Shown one piece after another: positions 1 to 7,974 of a stretch of 64,000 bases of DNA. This DNA is from Scatomonas sp963930955. GTDB lineage: Bacteria > Bacillota > Clostridia > Lachnospirales > Lachnospiraceae. Where the stretch lies: contig OZ006967.1 of assembly GCA_963930955.1 (NCBI GenBank), forward strand, positions 806,001-870,000, given 5' to 3'. Within the stretch, counting starts at the first letter, position 1. The number at the start of each line of letters is the position of its first letter. The notes beneath the pieces are model-generated. The model saw only the letters and a program-made list of their open reading frames with translations, had not been told where the DNA came from and did not search any database. Both the position numbers and the translations under genes were made by a program.

Positions 1-522
1 GGGAGCCAGAGAACGTCCCAGAGAAGTGGCGCCGATGAGGATGGAACTGGGCCGGACGGCGGCGATGCAGGCCGCCACCGCGTCGGCGTAACAGTCCGCC
101 CGGAAGCCCTCAAAGCCCGGATGCTCATAGACGTAGACCGTGTCCACCCCGTAGTCCAGGAGCTTTCTGGCGTTTTCCCCGGTGCCGGCTCCGCCCACGA
201 TGACGCAGTTTACTTTATAGTTCACTTTGGGAGCCATTTTTCTGGCCTCCCCGATAAGTTCAAAAGCCACCGGGTGGATGTCGCCCCGCTCCTGCTCCAC
301 AAAGATCAGGAAATCCTTCCAGGAGTCCTTGTCGAAGGTGTCCGCCTTCTGCTCAAAGTGAATGGCCTTTTCCGGACAGATGCGGACGCAGAGGCCGCAG
401 GCCCGGCATTTATCATTGACGGTAATGCCCGTGTTTTCCATGGCGAGAGCGCCGAAGGGGCATTTTTCAATACATTTTCCGCAGAGGGAACACTTCTGCG
501 GATCAAATTTCAGCAAATCCAT
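1..522 (-). CDS. etfA: Electron transfer flavoprotein alpha subunit with N-terminal ferredoxin domain (partial)
   Basis: The C-terminal part lies beyond the left edge, so only the first 174 codons are visible. The start ATG at 522 follows an AGGGG/AGGAGG-type ribosome site at about 530-535 and begins MDLLKFDPQKCSLCGKC. Two [4Fe-4S] motifs (CSLCGKCIEKCP and CRACGLCVRICP) fill residues 11-55. They are followed by the start of the EtfA flavodoxin-like domain (KVNCVIVGGAGTGENARKL). Ferredoxin-fused EtfA is known from electron-bifurcating Etf complexes of clostridia and acetogens, partnered with acyl-CoA or lactate dehydrogenases. Here the partner dehydrogenase is not visible. It lies 12 bp downstream of etfB in the same transcript. 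Confidence 0.9.
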   Translation of the reverse strand, partial: MDLLKFDPQKCSLCGKCIEKCPFGALAMENTGITVNDKCRACGLCVRICPEKAIHFEQKADTFDKDSWKDFLIFVEQERGDIHPVAFELIGEARKMAPKVNYKVNCVIVGGAGTGENARKLLDYGVDTVYVYEHPGFEGFRADCYADAVAACIAAVRPSSILIGATSLGRSLAP

Positions 523-534
523 CTGTTTCCCCTC

Positions 535-1323
535 CTAAATGATCTTCTTTCCTGTGAGAATGGAAAAGAGCTCTTCCGTCTTCTCCAGGGCTGAACCCTT
601 AAGGTATACCTGCTTTTCCGCAGGTTCCGGAGAAAACATCCGTTCCACGGAGGTAGGGGAGCCGATGAGGCCGTAGCGGGTCATGTTCTGATCCGGAAGA
701 TCCTCAAAGCTCAGGAATCTTACCGGCCGATTGGCTGTGCCGCGCTTCAGCAGATAGGAAGGCAGACGGGGCACACAGCTGTCCTTGTCCACGGTGATGA
801 GGCAGGGATAGGGGATTTCCGATACCTGTGTGACGCTGGCCAGATCCTGGCGGACGGTAATGGACGTTTCGTCTGCCTTGACGATCTCTGCTACCCAGGC
901 CGCGTGGGGAATCCCCAGATGCTCGGCAATAGCCGGCCCTACCTGGGCGGTGTCGCCGTCGGTAGTCTGGCGTCCGCAGATGATGAGATCCGCCCCGCCT
1001 AAAACCTGGATTCCCTGCATCAGGGTGTAGGAGGTGGCCAGCACATCGGCGCCGGCAAACTTCCGGTCGGAGAGGATCACCGCCTCATCCGCACCCATCG
1101 TGTAGGCATCCCGCATCATTTCCTCCGCCTGGGGCGGTCCCATGGTCAGCACCGTCACGGTGCCGCCCAAGGTTTCCCGGAGGCGCAGGGCCGTTTCCAG
1201 GGCAAAAAGATCGTAGGGATTGGTGCGGTTCCCGCCGGACAGACGCTTCATGGCCCCGGTTTCCGGGTCGATCTCCACGTTGGTCCCGGCAGGGACCTGT
1301 TTCATGCATACAATGATTTTCAT
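535..1323 (-). CDS. etfB: Electron transfer flavoprotein beta subunit
   Basis: A 262-residue protein starting MKIIVCMKQVPAGTNVEIDP, the typical EtfB N-terminus. The characteristic GADLIICGRQTTDGDTAQVGP nucleotide-binding segment lies near residue 120. It forms the AMP/FAD-binding half of the Etf heterodimer that carries electrons from NADH and/or a dehydrogenase, and in bifurcating types it holds the bifurcating flavin. An upstream in-frame ATG at 1449 would add 42 residues that match nothing in the family and would lie upstream of the promoter, so the start at 1323 is chosen. It is the first gene of the etfB-etfA transcript. Confidence 0.93.
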   Translation of the reverse strand: MKIIVCMKQVPAGTNVEIDPETGAMKRLSGGNRTNPYDLFALETALRLRETLGGTVTVLTMGPPQAEEMMRDAYTMGADEAVILSDRKFAGADVLATSYTLMQGIQVLGGADLIICGRQTTDGDTAQVGPAIAEHLGIPHAAWVAEIVKADETSITVRQDLASVTQVSEIPYPCLITVDKDSCVPRLPSYLLKRGTANRPVRFLSFEDLPDQNMTRYGLIGSPTSVERMFSPEPAEKQVYLKGSALEKTEELFSILTGKKII

Positions 1324-1387
1324 GGTCTTCTGGTTCCTTTGTAAAAAATTACGCTTTTCCGCTTTAGCCGGATAAAACATTAGGTAT

Positions 1388-1416
1388 AATATACCATTTT
1401 TGTGCAGAAATGTCGA
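1388..1416 (-). promoter_or_regulatory. Promoter of etfB-etfA
   Basis: On the minus strand, TCGACA (1411-1416) and TATATT (1388-1393) are separated by exactly 17 bp. They lie about 65 bp upstream of the etfB start. The -10 element is embedded in a GGTATA-like palindrome at 1384-1395, which could also be an operator. Confidence 0.6.
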
Positions 1417-1477
1417 GAATTTTATGAAAGTATACAGGCTTTTATACAATATCGAAGTTGAAAAATTCTATCGTTGC

Positions 1478-1506
1478 TTGACAGGATCCTGCCGCCGGAA
1501 TAATAT
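1478..1506 (+). promoter_or_regulatory. Near-consensus sigma-A promoter
   Basis: TTGACA at 1478-1483 and TAATAT at 1501-1506 are separated by 17 bp. The predicted transcript starts only about 15 nt before the start codon of the gene at 1529, so the leader is very short. Confidence 0.8.
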
Positions 1507-1528
1507 AATATGGAAAGGGGGGATGTGT

Positions 1529-1936
1529 ATGCGGCGAAGAAAAAGGATCGTGTTACTTTCATTTGCGGTTCTGGTGGTTTTGGGTGTATTCCTTTTCCTG
1601 TATTTCCGACCGAAGCCCTTGATCAAAGCGGTTCATTCCTGCGAGCTATCGCAGATTGTGTACAGAGGAAAGGAAATCACGGACCAAACAGTATATGAAG
1701 ATGTTCTGCAGGTATTAAGCCGCTATAAAAGCAGGGCATCCTTAGAAACGGTGCATTCCTATCCCACAGAAAATCTGGTAGTGGAAATAAACGGCAATGA
1801 CAACGGGAAGCCATTTCACATAGTTCTGGGCGAAACGAATTTCAAATATGAACATGCCGGAGGTGTTCTGCAGAAAATTATGGATGGAGAAGATTTATTG
1901 GATGAAATAGAAAAAATCCTTCAGGATTCTAATTAA
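1529..1936 (+). CDS. Small single-pass membrane or exported protein of unknown function
   Basis: A 135-residue protein with the N-terminus MRRRKRIVLLSFAVLVVLGVFLFLYF: a basic start and one hydrophobic segment (residues about 8-25), consistent with a signal anchor. The remaining 110 residues are soluble and mixed alpha/beta in character (LIKAVHSCELSQIVYRGKEI, then an acidic C-terminus). I do not recognise a family. The ATG at 1529 is preferred over 1523 because it lies 6-7 nt after the GGGGGG ribosome site, and starts further upstream lie in the promoter. The gene is monocistronic, between its own strong promoter and a hairpin terminator. Confidence 0.65.
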   Translation: MRRRKRIVLLSFAVLVVLGVFLFLYFRPKPLIKAVHSCELSQIVYRGKEITDQTVYEDVLQVLSRYKSRASLETVHSYPTENLVVEINGNDNGKPFHIVLGETNFKYEHAGGVLQKIMDGEDLLDEIEKILQDSN

Positions 1937-1939
1937 CAG

Positions 1940-2004
1940 AAGGGAGTGCCGCGCTGCCGTGTGAGCAGTTCACATGACTGAGCGGCACTCCCTTTGGGTT
2001 TTCC
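1940..2004 (+). terminator. Intrinsic terminator after the 135-residue gene
   Basis: A 13-bp perfect stem (AAGGGAGTGCCGC at 1940-1952 with GCGGCACTCCCTT at 1982-1994) encloses a 29-nt loop and is followed by TTTGGGTTTT. Confidence 0.65.
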
Positions 2005-2075
2005 TGCATAAAAGAGCCCTTGTACACTGATGCTATGGCCGTCCAAATACCGGAATTTTGGAGAAATCTTATTTT

Positions 2076-2326
2076 ATACGGTATTCTGTAAGCGCTTACT
2101 ACGGGCATTTCAGGGAACACTCAAAATCTTCCGGTAGCCTTTTACGGGCGATTGGAAGAAATCTCGATTTTTCCGGTATTCGTCTACCGTACGTTTCGAA
2201 AGGATCCCAGGGGTACCCGTACTTCCTCCTGCGTATCTACCGTAATTTCAAGATAATCTCAAATTTCCCCGTATTTCCCTGTGCCTTTCTACTGTAAGGC
2301 AGAGAAAACTCCATAATTCACCCGTA
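2076..2326 (+). repeat. Degenerate, internally inverted 53-bp repeat array
   Basis: This non-coding stretch repeats the two cores of the tandem array at 48121-48583. In the left half they are on the plus strand: TACGGT at 2077, TACGGG at 2100, TTCCGGTAG at 2129, TACGGG at 2143. In the right half they are on the minus strand: CTACCGTA at 2184, CCCGTA at 2216, CTACCGTAA at 2237, CCCGTA at 2268, CTACTGTAA at 2289, CCCGTA at 2321. Steps of 52-53 bp and the 15-nt gap between CCCGTA and CTACCGTAA match the other array. The halves meet near 2180. The 1937-2418 interval holds no convincing gene. Confidence 0.6.
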
Positions 2327-2418
2327 TCACTGCCAGTGGTGTGATGCCTGCAGTAATTTGAGCGGGATGCATCACATAATTCTGGATAATCTTGATCCTA
2401 TCGCTTTGGAAAAAACAC

Positions 2419-2447
2419 TTGCAAAATACCCTATAGGGGTATATAAT
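2419..2447 (+). promoter_or_regulatory. csoR-copA promoter with CsoR operator in the spacer
   Basis: TTGCAA (2419-2424) and TATAAT (2442-2447) are 17 bp apart. The spacer is filled by the palindrome ATACCCTATAGGGGTAT (2426-2442), which matches the C-tract/G-tract form of known CsoR operators. Repressor bound here would occlude RNA polymerase, so the operon should be autoregulated and induced by copper(I). Confidence 0.85.
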
Positions 2448-2478
2448 GCAGTCAGAAAAATCAAGCGAGGTAGCGCTT

Positions 2479-2784
2479 ATGGAAGAAAAAAAAGAATGTT
2501 GCGTGCATGAGAACAAGGTCCGTCCGGAAAAGGAGTACAAAGACCTGATCAACCGGTTAAACCGCATTGAGGGACAGGTCCGGGGGGTCCGGAAAATGGT
2601 AGAGAACAGCGCCTACTGTCCGGAGATCCTGATCCAGGTATCCGCCATCAACGCGGCCCTCAACAGTTTCAATAAAGTCCTGCTGGCCAACCACATCCGC
2701 ACCTGCGTGGCGGAGGACATCCGGGAAGGCCGGGACGAAACCGTGGACGAACTGGTGCGGACCCTGCAGAAACTAATGAAGTGA
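2479..2784 (+). CDS. csoR: Copper-sensing transcriptional repressor CsoR
   Basis: A 101-residue all-helical repressor of the CsoR/RcnR family. The core reads LINRLNRIEGQVRGVRKMVE. The copper-ligand triad is visible as the Cys of YCPEIL and the His and Cys of NHIRTCV, the C-H-C pattern of Cu(I) sensors. The N-terminus carries an extra CC pair (EEKKECCVHE). The upstream in-frame ATG at 2446 overlaps the -10 box, so it cannot be the start. ATG 2479 follows an AGCGAGG ribosome site. It lies directly downstream of its own predicted operator and upstream of copA. Copper binding should release it from DNA. Confidence 0.92.
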   Translation: MEEKKECCVHENKVRPEKEYKDLINRLNRIEGQVRGVRKMVENSAYCPEILIQVSAINAALNSFNKVLLANHIRTCVAEDIREGRDETVDELVRTLQKLMK

Positions 2785-2871
2785 TGCCAAGGGTCAAAAG
2801 GTCATGCGTGCCATGCTGGCATGGGAAAGCATGACATTGGGACCCGCGAAGGATGAAAGGAGGAAACCCTT

Positions 2872-5400
2872 ATGGAACAATATAATGTCACCGGCATGAG
2901 CTGCGCGGCCTGTAGCGCCCGGGTAGAAAAGGCAGTCTCAAAAGTGCCCGGCGTAACCTCCTGCTCCGTGAGCCTTCTCACCAATTCTATGGGAGTGGAG
3001 GGTACGGCAGCCGCCTCGGAGATCATCGCGGCGGTGGAGGAGGCCGGATACGGCGCGTCGGTAAAAGGCGCAAAGATGGAAACCAGGGCGGCCGCAGGGG
3101 GGGCGGAGGAGGATATGCTGAAGGATAAGGAAACCCCCAGGCTGCAAAGGAGGCTCATTGCTTCCCTGTGCTTCCTGATCCCCCTGATGTATTTCTCCAT
3201 GGGACATACGATGTGGGGCTGGCCGGTGCCGGGATTTTTCGCGGACAACCACATGGCCATGGGAATCCTGCAGCTTCTGCTGACTACCATTGTCATGGTG
3301 ATCAATCAGAAATTTTTTATCAGCGGCTTTCGGGGCCTGATCCACCGGGCACCTAATATGGATACCCTGGTGGCCCTGGGTTCCGGAGCTTCTTATGGAT
3401 ACAGCCTTTACGCTCTGTTTACCATGTCGGAGGCCCTTACCCTGGGAGACATGGAAGGGGTCATGTCATTCATGCACGAGTTTTACTTTGAGTCGGCGGC
3501 CATGATCCTGACTCTGATCACCGTGGGCAAGATGCTGGAGGCCCGCTCCAAAGGCAGGACCACAGATGCCCTGAAGAGTCTCATGAAGCTGGCGCCAAAG
3601 ACAGCCACGATCCTGCGGAACGGCCAGGAAATGGAAGTGTCCATTGATCAGGTCCGGAGAGGGGATGTGTTTGTGGTGCGGCCCGGGGAGAACATTCCTG
3701 TGGACGGCAGGGTGCTGGAGGGGGTCAGCGCGGTGAACGAGTCTGCCCTGACCGGGGAGAGCATTCCTGTGGATAAGAATCCCGGGGATCCGGTTTCCGC
3801 CGCTACGGTGAACCAGTCCGGCTTCCTGAAATGTGAGGCCACCCGGGTAGGAGAAGATACCACTCTGTCCCAGATCATTCAGATGGTCAGCGACGCGGCG
3901 GCCACCAAGGCGCCCATTGCCAAGATCGCGGACCGGGTGTCCGGCGTGTTTGTGCCGGCGGTGATTTCTATTGCGGCCGTAACCATTCTGGTATGGCTGC
4001 TTGCAGGACAGACTGTGGGGTTTGCCCTGGCAAGAGGGATTTCCGTGCTGGTGATCAGCTGTCCCTGTGCCCTGGGGCTGGCTACGCCGGTAGCCATTAT
4101 GGTGGGCAACGGCATGGGAGCCAAACACGGCATCATGTTTAAAACGGCTGTTTCCCTGGAGGAAACGGGAAAAGTAGAAATTGTAGCTTTGGATAAGACG
4201 GGCACCATTACCAGCGGAGAACCGAAAGTGACGGACATTGTTCCGGCGGAGGGGATCAGCCAGGAAGAACTGCTGGCTCTGGCTTACGCCCTGGAAAGGA
4301 AAAGCGAGCATCCCCTGGCCCGGGCTATCCTGGCCGAGGCAGAAGCCAGAGGGCTGGAGGCCGGCCAGGAGGCGGAGGAGTTCCAGGCTCTGCCTGGAAA
4401 CGGATTATCTGCTCTCTGGAAAGGGCAGAAGCTTACCGGAGGAAATCTGAAATTCATCAGCGGCATCGCAAAGATCCCGGCGGAAATCCAGGCAAAGGCG
4501 GAGGCCCTGGCGGAGGACGGAAAGACCCCGCTGTTCTTCAGCTGTGAAGGGCAGCTGGCAGGCATCATCGCCGTGGCGGATGTGATCAAGGAGGACAGCC
4601 CCCAGGCGGTAAAAGAACTGCAGAACATGGGCATCCATGTGGTCATGCTTACCGGGGACAATGAGCGGACCGCCAGAGCCATCGGCCGTCAGGCGGGCGT
4701 GGACGAAGTGATCGCCGGGGTTCTGCCGGAGGGCAAGGAAAGCGTCATCCGGGAGCTGAAGAAAAAAGGCAAAGTGGCCATGGTGGGAGACGGCATCAAC
4801 GATGCCCCGGCCCTGACCCGGGCGGACATGGGAATCGCCATCGGGGCCGGCACGGATATTGCCATTGACGCCGCGGACGTGGTGCTGATGAAGAGCCGCT
4901 TAAGCGATGTGCCGGCAGCCATCCGCATGAGCCGGGCCACCCTGCGGAATATCCACGAGAATCTGTTCTGGGCTTTCTTTTATAATGTCATCGGCATTCC
5001 CCTGGCTGCGGGAGTTTGGATCCAGCTGCTGGGCTGGGAGCTGAACCCTATGTTCGGAGCGGCAGCCATGAGCTTGTCCAGCTTCTGCGTAGTCACCAAT
5101 GCCTTGCGTCTCAACTGGTTCAAAATGTATGACGCCAGTAAAGATAAAAAGATCAAAACAAAACATCATCAGAAACAGGAGGAAACAACCATGAAGAAAA
5201 CTATGAAAATCGAAGGAATGATGTGCGGACACTGCGAAGCCAGAGTAAAAAAATGCCTGGAGGCCCTGGAGGGGGTCAGCCTGGCGGAGGTCAGCCATGA
5301 GGCAGGGACCGCAGTGGTTACCCTGGACAAGGATGTGGCCGATGAGGTGCTGAAAAAAGCAGTGGAAGATCAGGATTACAAAGTGCTTGAGATCCAGTAA
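2872..5400 (+). CDS. copA: Copper-exporting P1B-type ATPase with N- and C-terminal HMA domains
   Basis: An 842-residue membrane pump expelling Cu(I). Residues 1-66 form a heavy-metal-associated domain (GMSCAAC, C11/C14), followed by transmembrane helices. The metal-site motif is Cys397-Pro-Cys399, the phosphorylation motif DKTGT starts at Asp441, and GDGINDAP lies at about 639. After the last helices, residues 774-842 form a second HMA domain (GMMCGHC) resembling the free chaperone CopZ. This domain follows a Lys/Gln-rich linker (KDKKIKTKHHQKQEE) and has its own ribosome site. The start follows AAGGAGG at 2857-2863. It is the second gene of the CsoR-controlled operon, and a strong terminator follows. 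Confidence 0.95.
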   Translation: MEQYNVTGMSCAACSARVEKAVSKVPGVTSCSVSLLTNSMGVEGTAAASEIIAAVEEAGYGASVKGAKMETRAAAGGAEEDMLKDKETPRLQRRLIASLCFLIPLMYFSMGHTMWGWPVPGFFADNHMAMGILQLLLTTIVMVINQKFFISGFRGLIHRAPNMDTLVALGSGASYGYSLYALFTMSEALTLGDMEGVMSFMHEFYFESAAMILTLITVGKMLEARSKGRTTDALKSLMKLAPKTATILRNGQEMEVSIDQVRRGDVFVVRPGENIPVDGRVLEGVSAVNESALTGESIPVDKNPGDPVSAATVNQSGFLKCEATRVGEDTTLSQIIQMVSDAAATKAPIAKIADRVSGVFVPAVISIAAVTILVWLLAGQTVGFALARGISVLVISCPCALGLATPVAIMVGNGMGAKHGIMFKTAVSLEETGKVEIVALDKTGTITSGEPKVTDIVPAEGISQEELLALAYALERKSEHPLARAILAEAEARGLEAGQEAEEFQALPGNGLSALWKGQKLTGGNLKFISGIAKIPAEIQAKAEALAEDGKTPLFFSCEGQLAGIIAVADVIKEDSPQAVKELQNMGIHVVMLTGDNERTARAIGRQAGVDEVIAGVLPEGKESVIRELKKKGKVAMVGDGINDAPALTRADMGIAIGAGTDIAIDAADVVLMKSRLSDVPAAIRMSRATLRNIHENLFWAFFYNVIGIPLAAGVWIQLLGWELNPMFGAAAMSLSSFCVVTNALRLNWFKMYDASKDKKIKTKHHQKQEETTMKKTMKIEGMMCGHCEARVKKCLEALEGVSLAEVSHEAGTAVVTLDKDVADEVLKKAVEDQDYKVLEIQ
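5177..5190 (+). promoter_or_regulatory. Internal ribosome binding site inside copA
   Basis: A perfect AGGAGG (5177-5182) lies 8 nt before an in-frame ATG at 5191, exactly where the CopZ-like domain begins. Such a perfect site inside a reading frame at a domain boundary suggests a second translation start. Confidence 0.7.
5191..5400 (+). CDS. copZ: CopZ-like copper chaperone, probable internal-start product
   Basis: A 69-residue stand-alone HMA protein, MKKTMKIEGMMCGHCEARVKK..., in the same frame as the C-terminus of copA. It has the Cu(I)-binding CxxC (C12/C15 of the short product) and the normal full length of CopZ. The site at 5177-5182 would let ribosomes make it separately, so the locus could yield both a CopA-CopZ fusion and free CopZ. 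In many Firmicutes copZ is a separate gene right after copA. Here the copA stop codon appears to have been lost. The alternative is that only the fusion is made. Confidence 0.6.
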   Translation: MKKTMKIEGMMCGHCEARVKKCLEALEGVSLAEVSHEAGTAVVTLDKDVADEVLKKAVEDQDYKVLEIQ

Positions 5401-5405
5401 CAGAC

Positions 5406-5452
5406 AAGAATATCCCGGGAATTTCCGTTCCCGGGATATTCTTATACATTTT
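5406..5452 (+). terminator. Terminator of the copper operon
   Basis: A 16-bp perfect stem (AAGAATATCCCGGGAA at 5406-5421 with its complement at 5428-5443) and a 6-nt loop, followed by a weak ATACATTTT tail. Confidence 0.75.
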
Positions 5453-5526
5453 CCGGAAGCTCTATGATATGATAGAAAAAACAGCGGACTGCGTACGCGC
5501 TGAAAGAAAAATGCGGGGGAAAACAC

Positions 5527-7953
5527 ATGGGCGATCATCAGCTGCCCCGGAGCACGCTTCTGGATGAACGGTACCGGATCTTGGAAGTCCTGGGCGAAGG
5601 GGGCTTCGGCATTACCTACGCGGCGGAAAACCAGCGGATCCGTCTGAAGGTGGCAGTGAAGGAACTGTTCTGGCGGGACCACGTGCGGAGAGATCCGGGC
5701 TCCCCGGAACTTTCCGTGATCCGGGAAGAGGAGATGGAGGATTACCAGGCTCTGAAAGAAAAGTTCATGCGGGAAGCCAGACTGCTGCGGGATTTTGACC
5801 GGGAGCCGGGAGTGGTGCGGGTCCTGGATTATTTTGAGGGAAACAATACCGCGTATCTGGTCATGGAATATCTGGAAGGAGTGACCTTCCGTCAGGCGAT
5901 CAAAAAGCAGGGAATATTTGAACCGGAGGACTTGTTCCGCCGGCTGCTCCCGTTGCTGGACAGTCTGGACCATATCCATCAGGCCGGGGTGATCCACAGG
6001 GATATCAGCCCGGATAACCTGATGATCCTGGAGGACGGCAGTCTGAAGCTGTTGGATTTCGGAGCGGCCAGGAATTATAAATCCGCGGCGGGAGGGCAGT
6101 ACACCGCCATCGCCAGAGAAAATTATGCTCCCGGGGAACAGTTTGACCGTAAGGGAAAGCAGGGCCCCTGGACGGACATTTATGCCCTCTGCGCCACTCT
6201 GTACGAAGGACTTACGGGATCCCCTCCGGAGAGCGCGGTCCAGCGGATGTTCCTGGATGAACTGAAAAAGCCTTCCCAGCTGGGGATCTCCATAGAACCG
6301 TCATATGAGAAGATCCTGATGAAAGGCCTGGAAATGCGGCCGGAGGACCGCTACGGCGATGTGGAACAGATGAAGAAAGCTGTGGAGGCTGCCCTGCCTA
6401 TTCTGGTGGAAAGGGACCCAAAAAAGCGGGCGCTTATAACCGGCATTCTGGCCGGCGCCGGCCTGGCGGGTCTGCTCATCGGTATGTTTCTGTACCGGGA
6501 ATACGACAGGACCCACAAATTCCGCAACGTGGAAACGGAGATCTTTTGTCTGACCGCCGGAGAAGATATGACGGCTGAGGAATTTGCGGAGGCGCAGGGA
6601 CTGGTGGAAGAGCGGCTGAAGGAATTTGCCGGGGAGGAAAATTACATCATGGAGACAGAGGGGGACGCGGTGACGGTCACCCTTCCTTTGGAGGAATTTG
6701 AGGGACGGGAGATCGCCCGGGTGCTGGAGGAGGAATTTGTTTCCGTCAACCAGGAGCATCCCTTCCGGTATGAGTATGAGATCCAGGCGCTCTGGGAGGA
6801 TCCCCGGGGCTCCCTGACGGCCGGAGAGAACCAGTGCTTGCCGGAGGAGGTGGAAGGCATCACCGTGACCCAGGTCTACGCCTGCAGCCGGGACGCCGCG
6901 GTGGAGCAGATGACCCGGGGAGAGTGGAGCAATCTCCTGACAGATCTGAAGATCCGGCTGGACAGCCTGGATACGCCGTATGCCCTGGGACTTCTGTACG
7001 GGGATGAAGCCCGGATCGCGGTAAAGATCGCCGCGGAGGATACGGGAGATTTTATCGCTTCCACCCTTGGCCAGAACGGAACCGTGTACATTCAGGGCCA
7101 GTGGGCCTGCGATACGATCTCCGTGGTCCGCAACGCCTACCTGGAGGGAGGCACAGAGGTGCTGACCGTAGAAGAAGGGGGACCGGAGGACCTTCAACTG
7201 GTCTGCCGCCTGGCAGAGCCGGATGCCGCCGCCAGACTGCAGGAACTGTCGGCATACAGTCTGGAAGCAGGAGAACCGGTCCTGTATCTGGATCTGGCGT
7301 ACAGCGATCCCGTGGCCGGGGCGTCTCTTACGGAGCCGGTCACGGACGGTACCCTGGAGTTTACGGATTTTTATGTGGAGAGCAGCAAGGGACGACGGGA
7401 ACTGCTGGAATACCTCTGCGCTCTGATCAACGATACCCATCTGCCGGAGACGCTGCTGCCGGAAGACAGGATCTTTCAGGATGAAAAAGGAGGGATCCTG
7501 TTCGGCGCGGAGGGGGAAGACTATTACGGTGTCCGCGTAAAGGAATCTCCCCCCGAGGAAGAATTCCGGCAGCTGATCGGGGAGATGGAAAAAGACGGAT
7601 GGGAGATCTCCCGCACAGACGGGCGGACCGCCTGGGTGCAGCTGGGGCTTACAGCCGGGCCGGATCTGATCCGGGAAGGCTTCCGGCTGGCAGAGGAGAT
7701 CGTCCGGAAGTACGATCTGGGGAAGCCCAGGGGAAGCTTTTATCTGTGCTTTACGGAAGAACAGGGAGAGGAGCGCTGCCGGATCATCGTAGGGGATTCC
7801 GGCCTGGAGCGGACCGTGACCGCCCGGCTGGTCATGACCGGGGAGACCATGATCCCCTACTTTGAGGAAGCCCGGGAAGCCTGGCGCGGGCTTTCTCTGG
7901 GAGAAACTATCGCTGTGCAGGAAGAGCCGGATCTGCGTGAAACGCTTTCCTGA
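5527..7953 (+). CDS. Membrane Ser/Thr protein kinase with large extracellular region
   Basis: An 808-residue Hanks-type kinase. Residues 1-290 hold the kinase domain: glycine-rich loop GEGGFG, lysine in VAVKEL, catalytic His157-Arg-Asp159 (HRDISPDN) and Asp177-Phe-Gly. One transmembrane helix follows at about 302-323 (ALITGILAGAGLAGLLIGMF). The roughly 485-residue outer part has no PASTA repeats. Instead it has alpha/beta segments such as AEEFAEAQGLVEERLKEFAGEE...VTVTLP, which faintly resemble the P1 head of SecD; this is an inference. The start follows GGGGGAA at about 5515. It heads a four-gene same-strand cluster, so the downstream proteins are candidate substrates or effectors. Confidence 0.85.
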   Translation: MGDHQLPRSTLLDERYRILEVLGEGGFGITYAAENQRIRLKVAVKELFWRDHVRRDPGSPELSVIREEEMEDYQALKEKFMREARLLRDFDREPGVVRVLDYFEGNNTAYLVMEYLEGVTFRQAIKKQGIFEPEDLFRRLLPLLDSLDHIHQAGVIHRDISPDNLMILEDGSLKLLDFGAARNYKSAAGGQYTAIARENYAPGEQFDRKGKQGPWTDIYALCATLYEGLTGSPPESAVQRMFLDELKKPSQLGISIEPSYEKILMKGLEMRPEDRYGDVEQMKKAVEAALPILVERDPKKRALITGILAGAGLAGLLIGMFLYREYDRTHKFRNVETEIFCLTAGEDMTAEEFAEAQGLVEERLKEFAGEENYIMETEGDAVTVTLPLEEFEGREIARVLEEEFVSVNQEHPFRYEYEIQALWEDPRGSLTAGENQCLPEEVEGITVTQVYACSRDAAVEQMTRGEWSNLLTDLKIRLDSLDTPYALGLLYGDEARIAVKIAAEDTGDFIASTLGQNGTVYIQGQWACDTISVVRNAYLEGGTEVLTVEEGGPEDLQLVCRLAEPDAAARLQELSAYSLEAGEPVLYLDLAYSDPVAGASLTEPVTDGTLEFTDFYVESSKGRRELLEYLCALINDTHLPETLLPEDRIFQDEKGGILFGAEGEDYYGVRVKESPPEEEFRQLIGEMEKDGWEISRTDGRTAWVQLGLTAGPDLIREGFRLAEEIVRKYDLGKPRGSFYLCFTEEQGEERCRIIVGDSGLERTVTARLVMTGETMIPYFEEAREAWRGLSLGETIAVQEEPDLRETLS

Positions 7954-7974
7954 CAGAAAACGGGGGAATAGAGA

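Noticed and set aside
2058..2297. 79-codon open frame on the plus strand
   Set aside because: It runs through the degenerate repeat array, has no ribosome site and gives an aromatic/Ser-rich, protein-unlike sequence.
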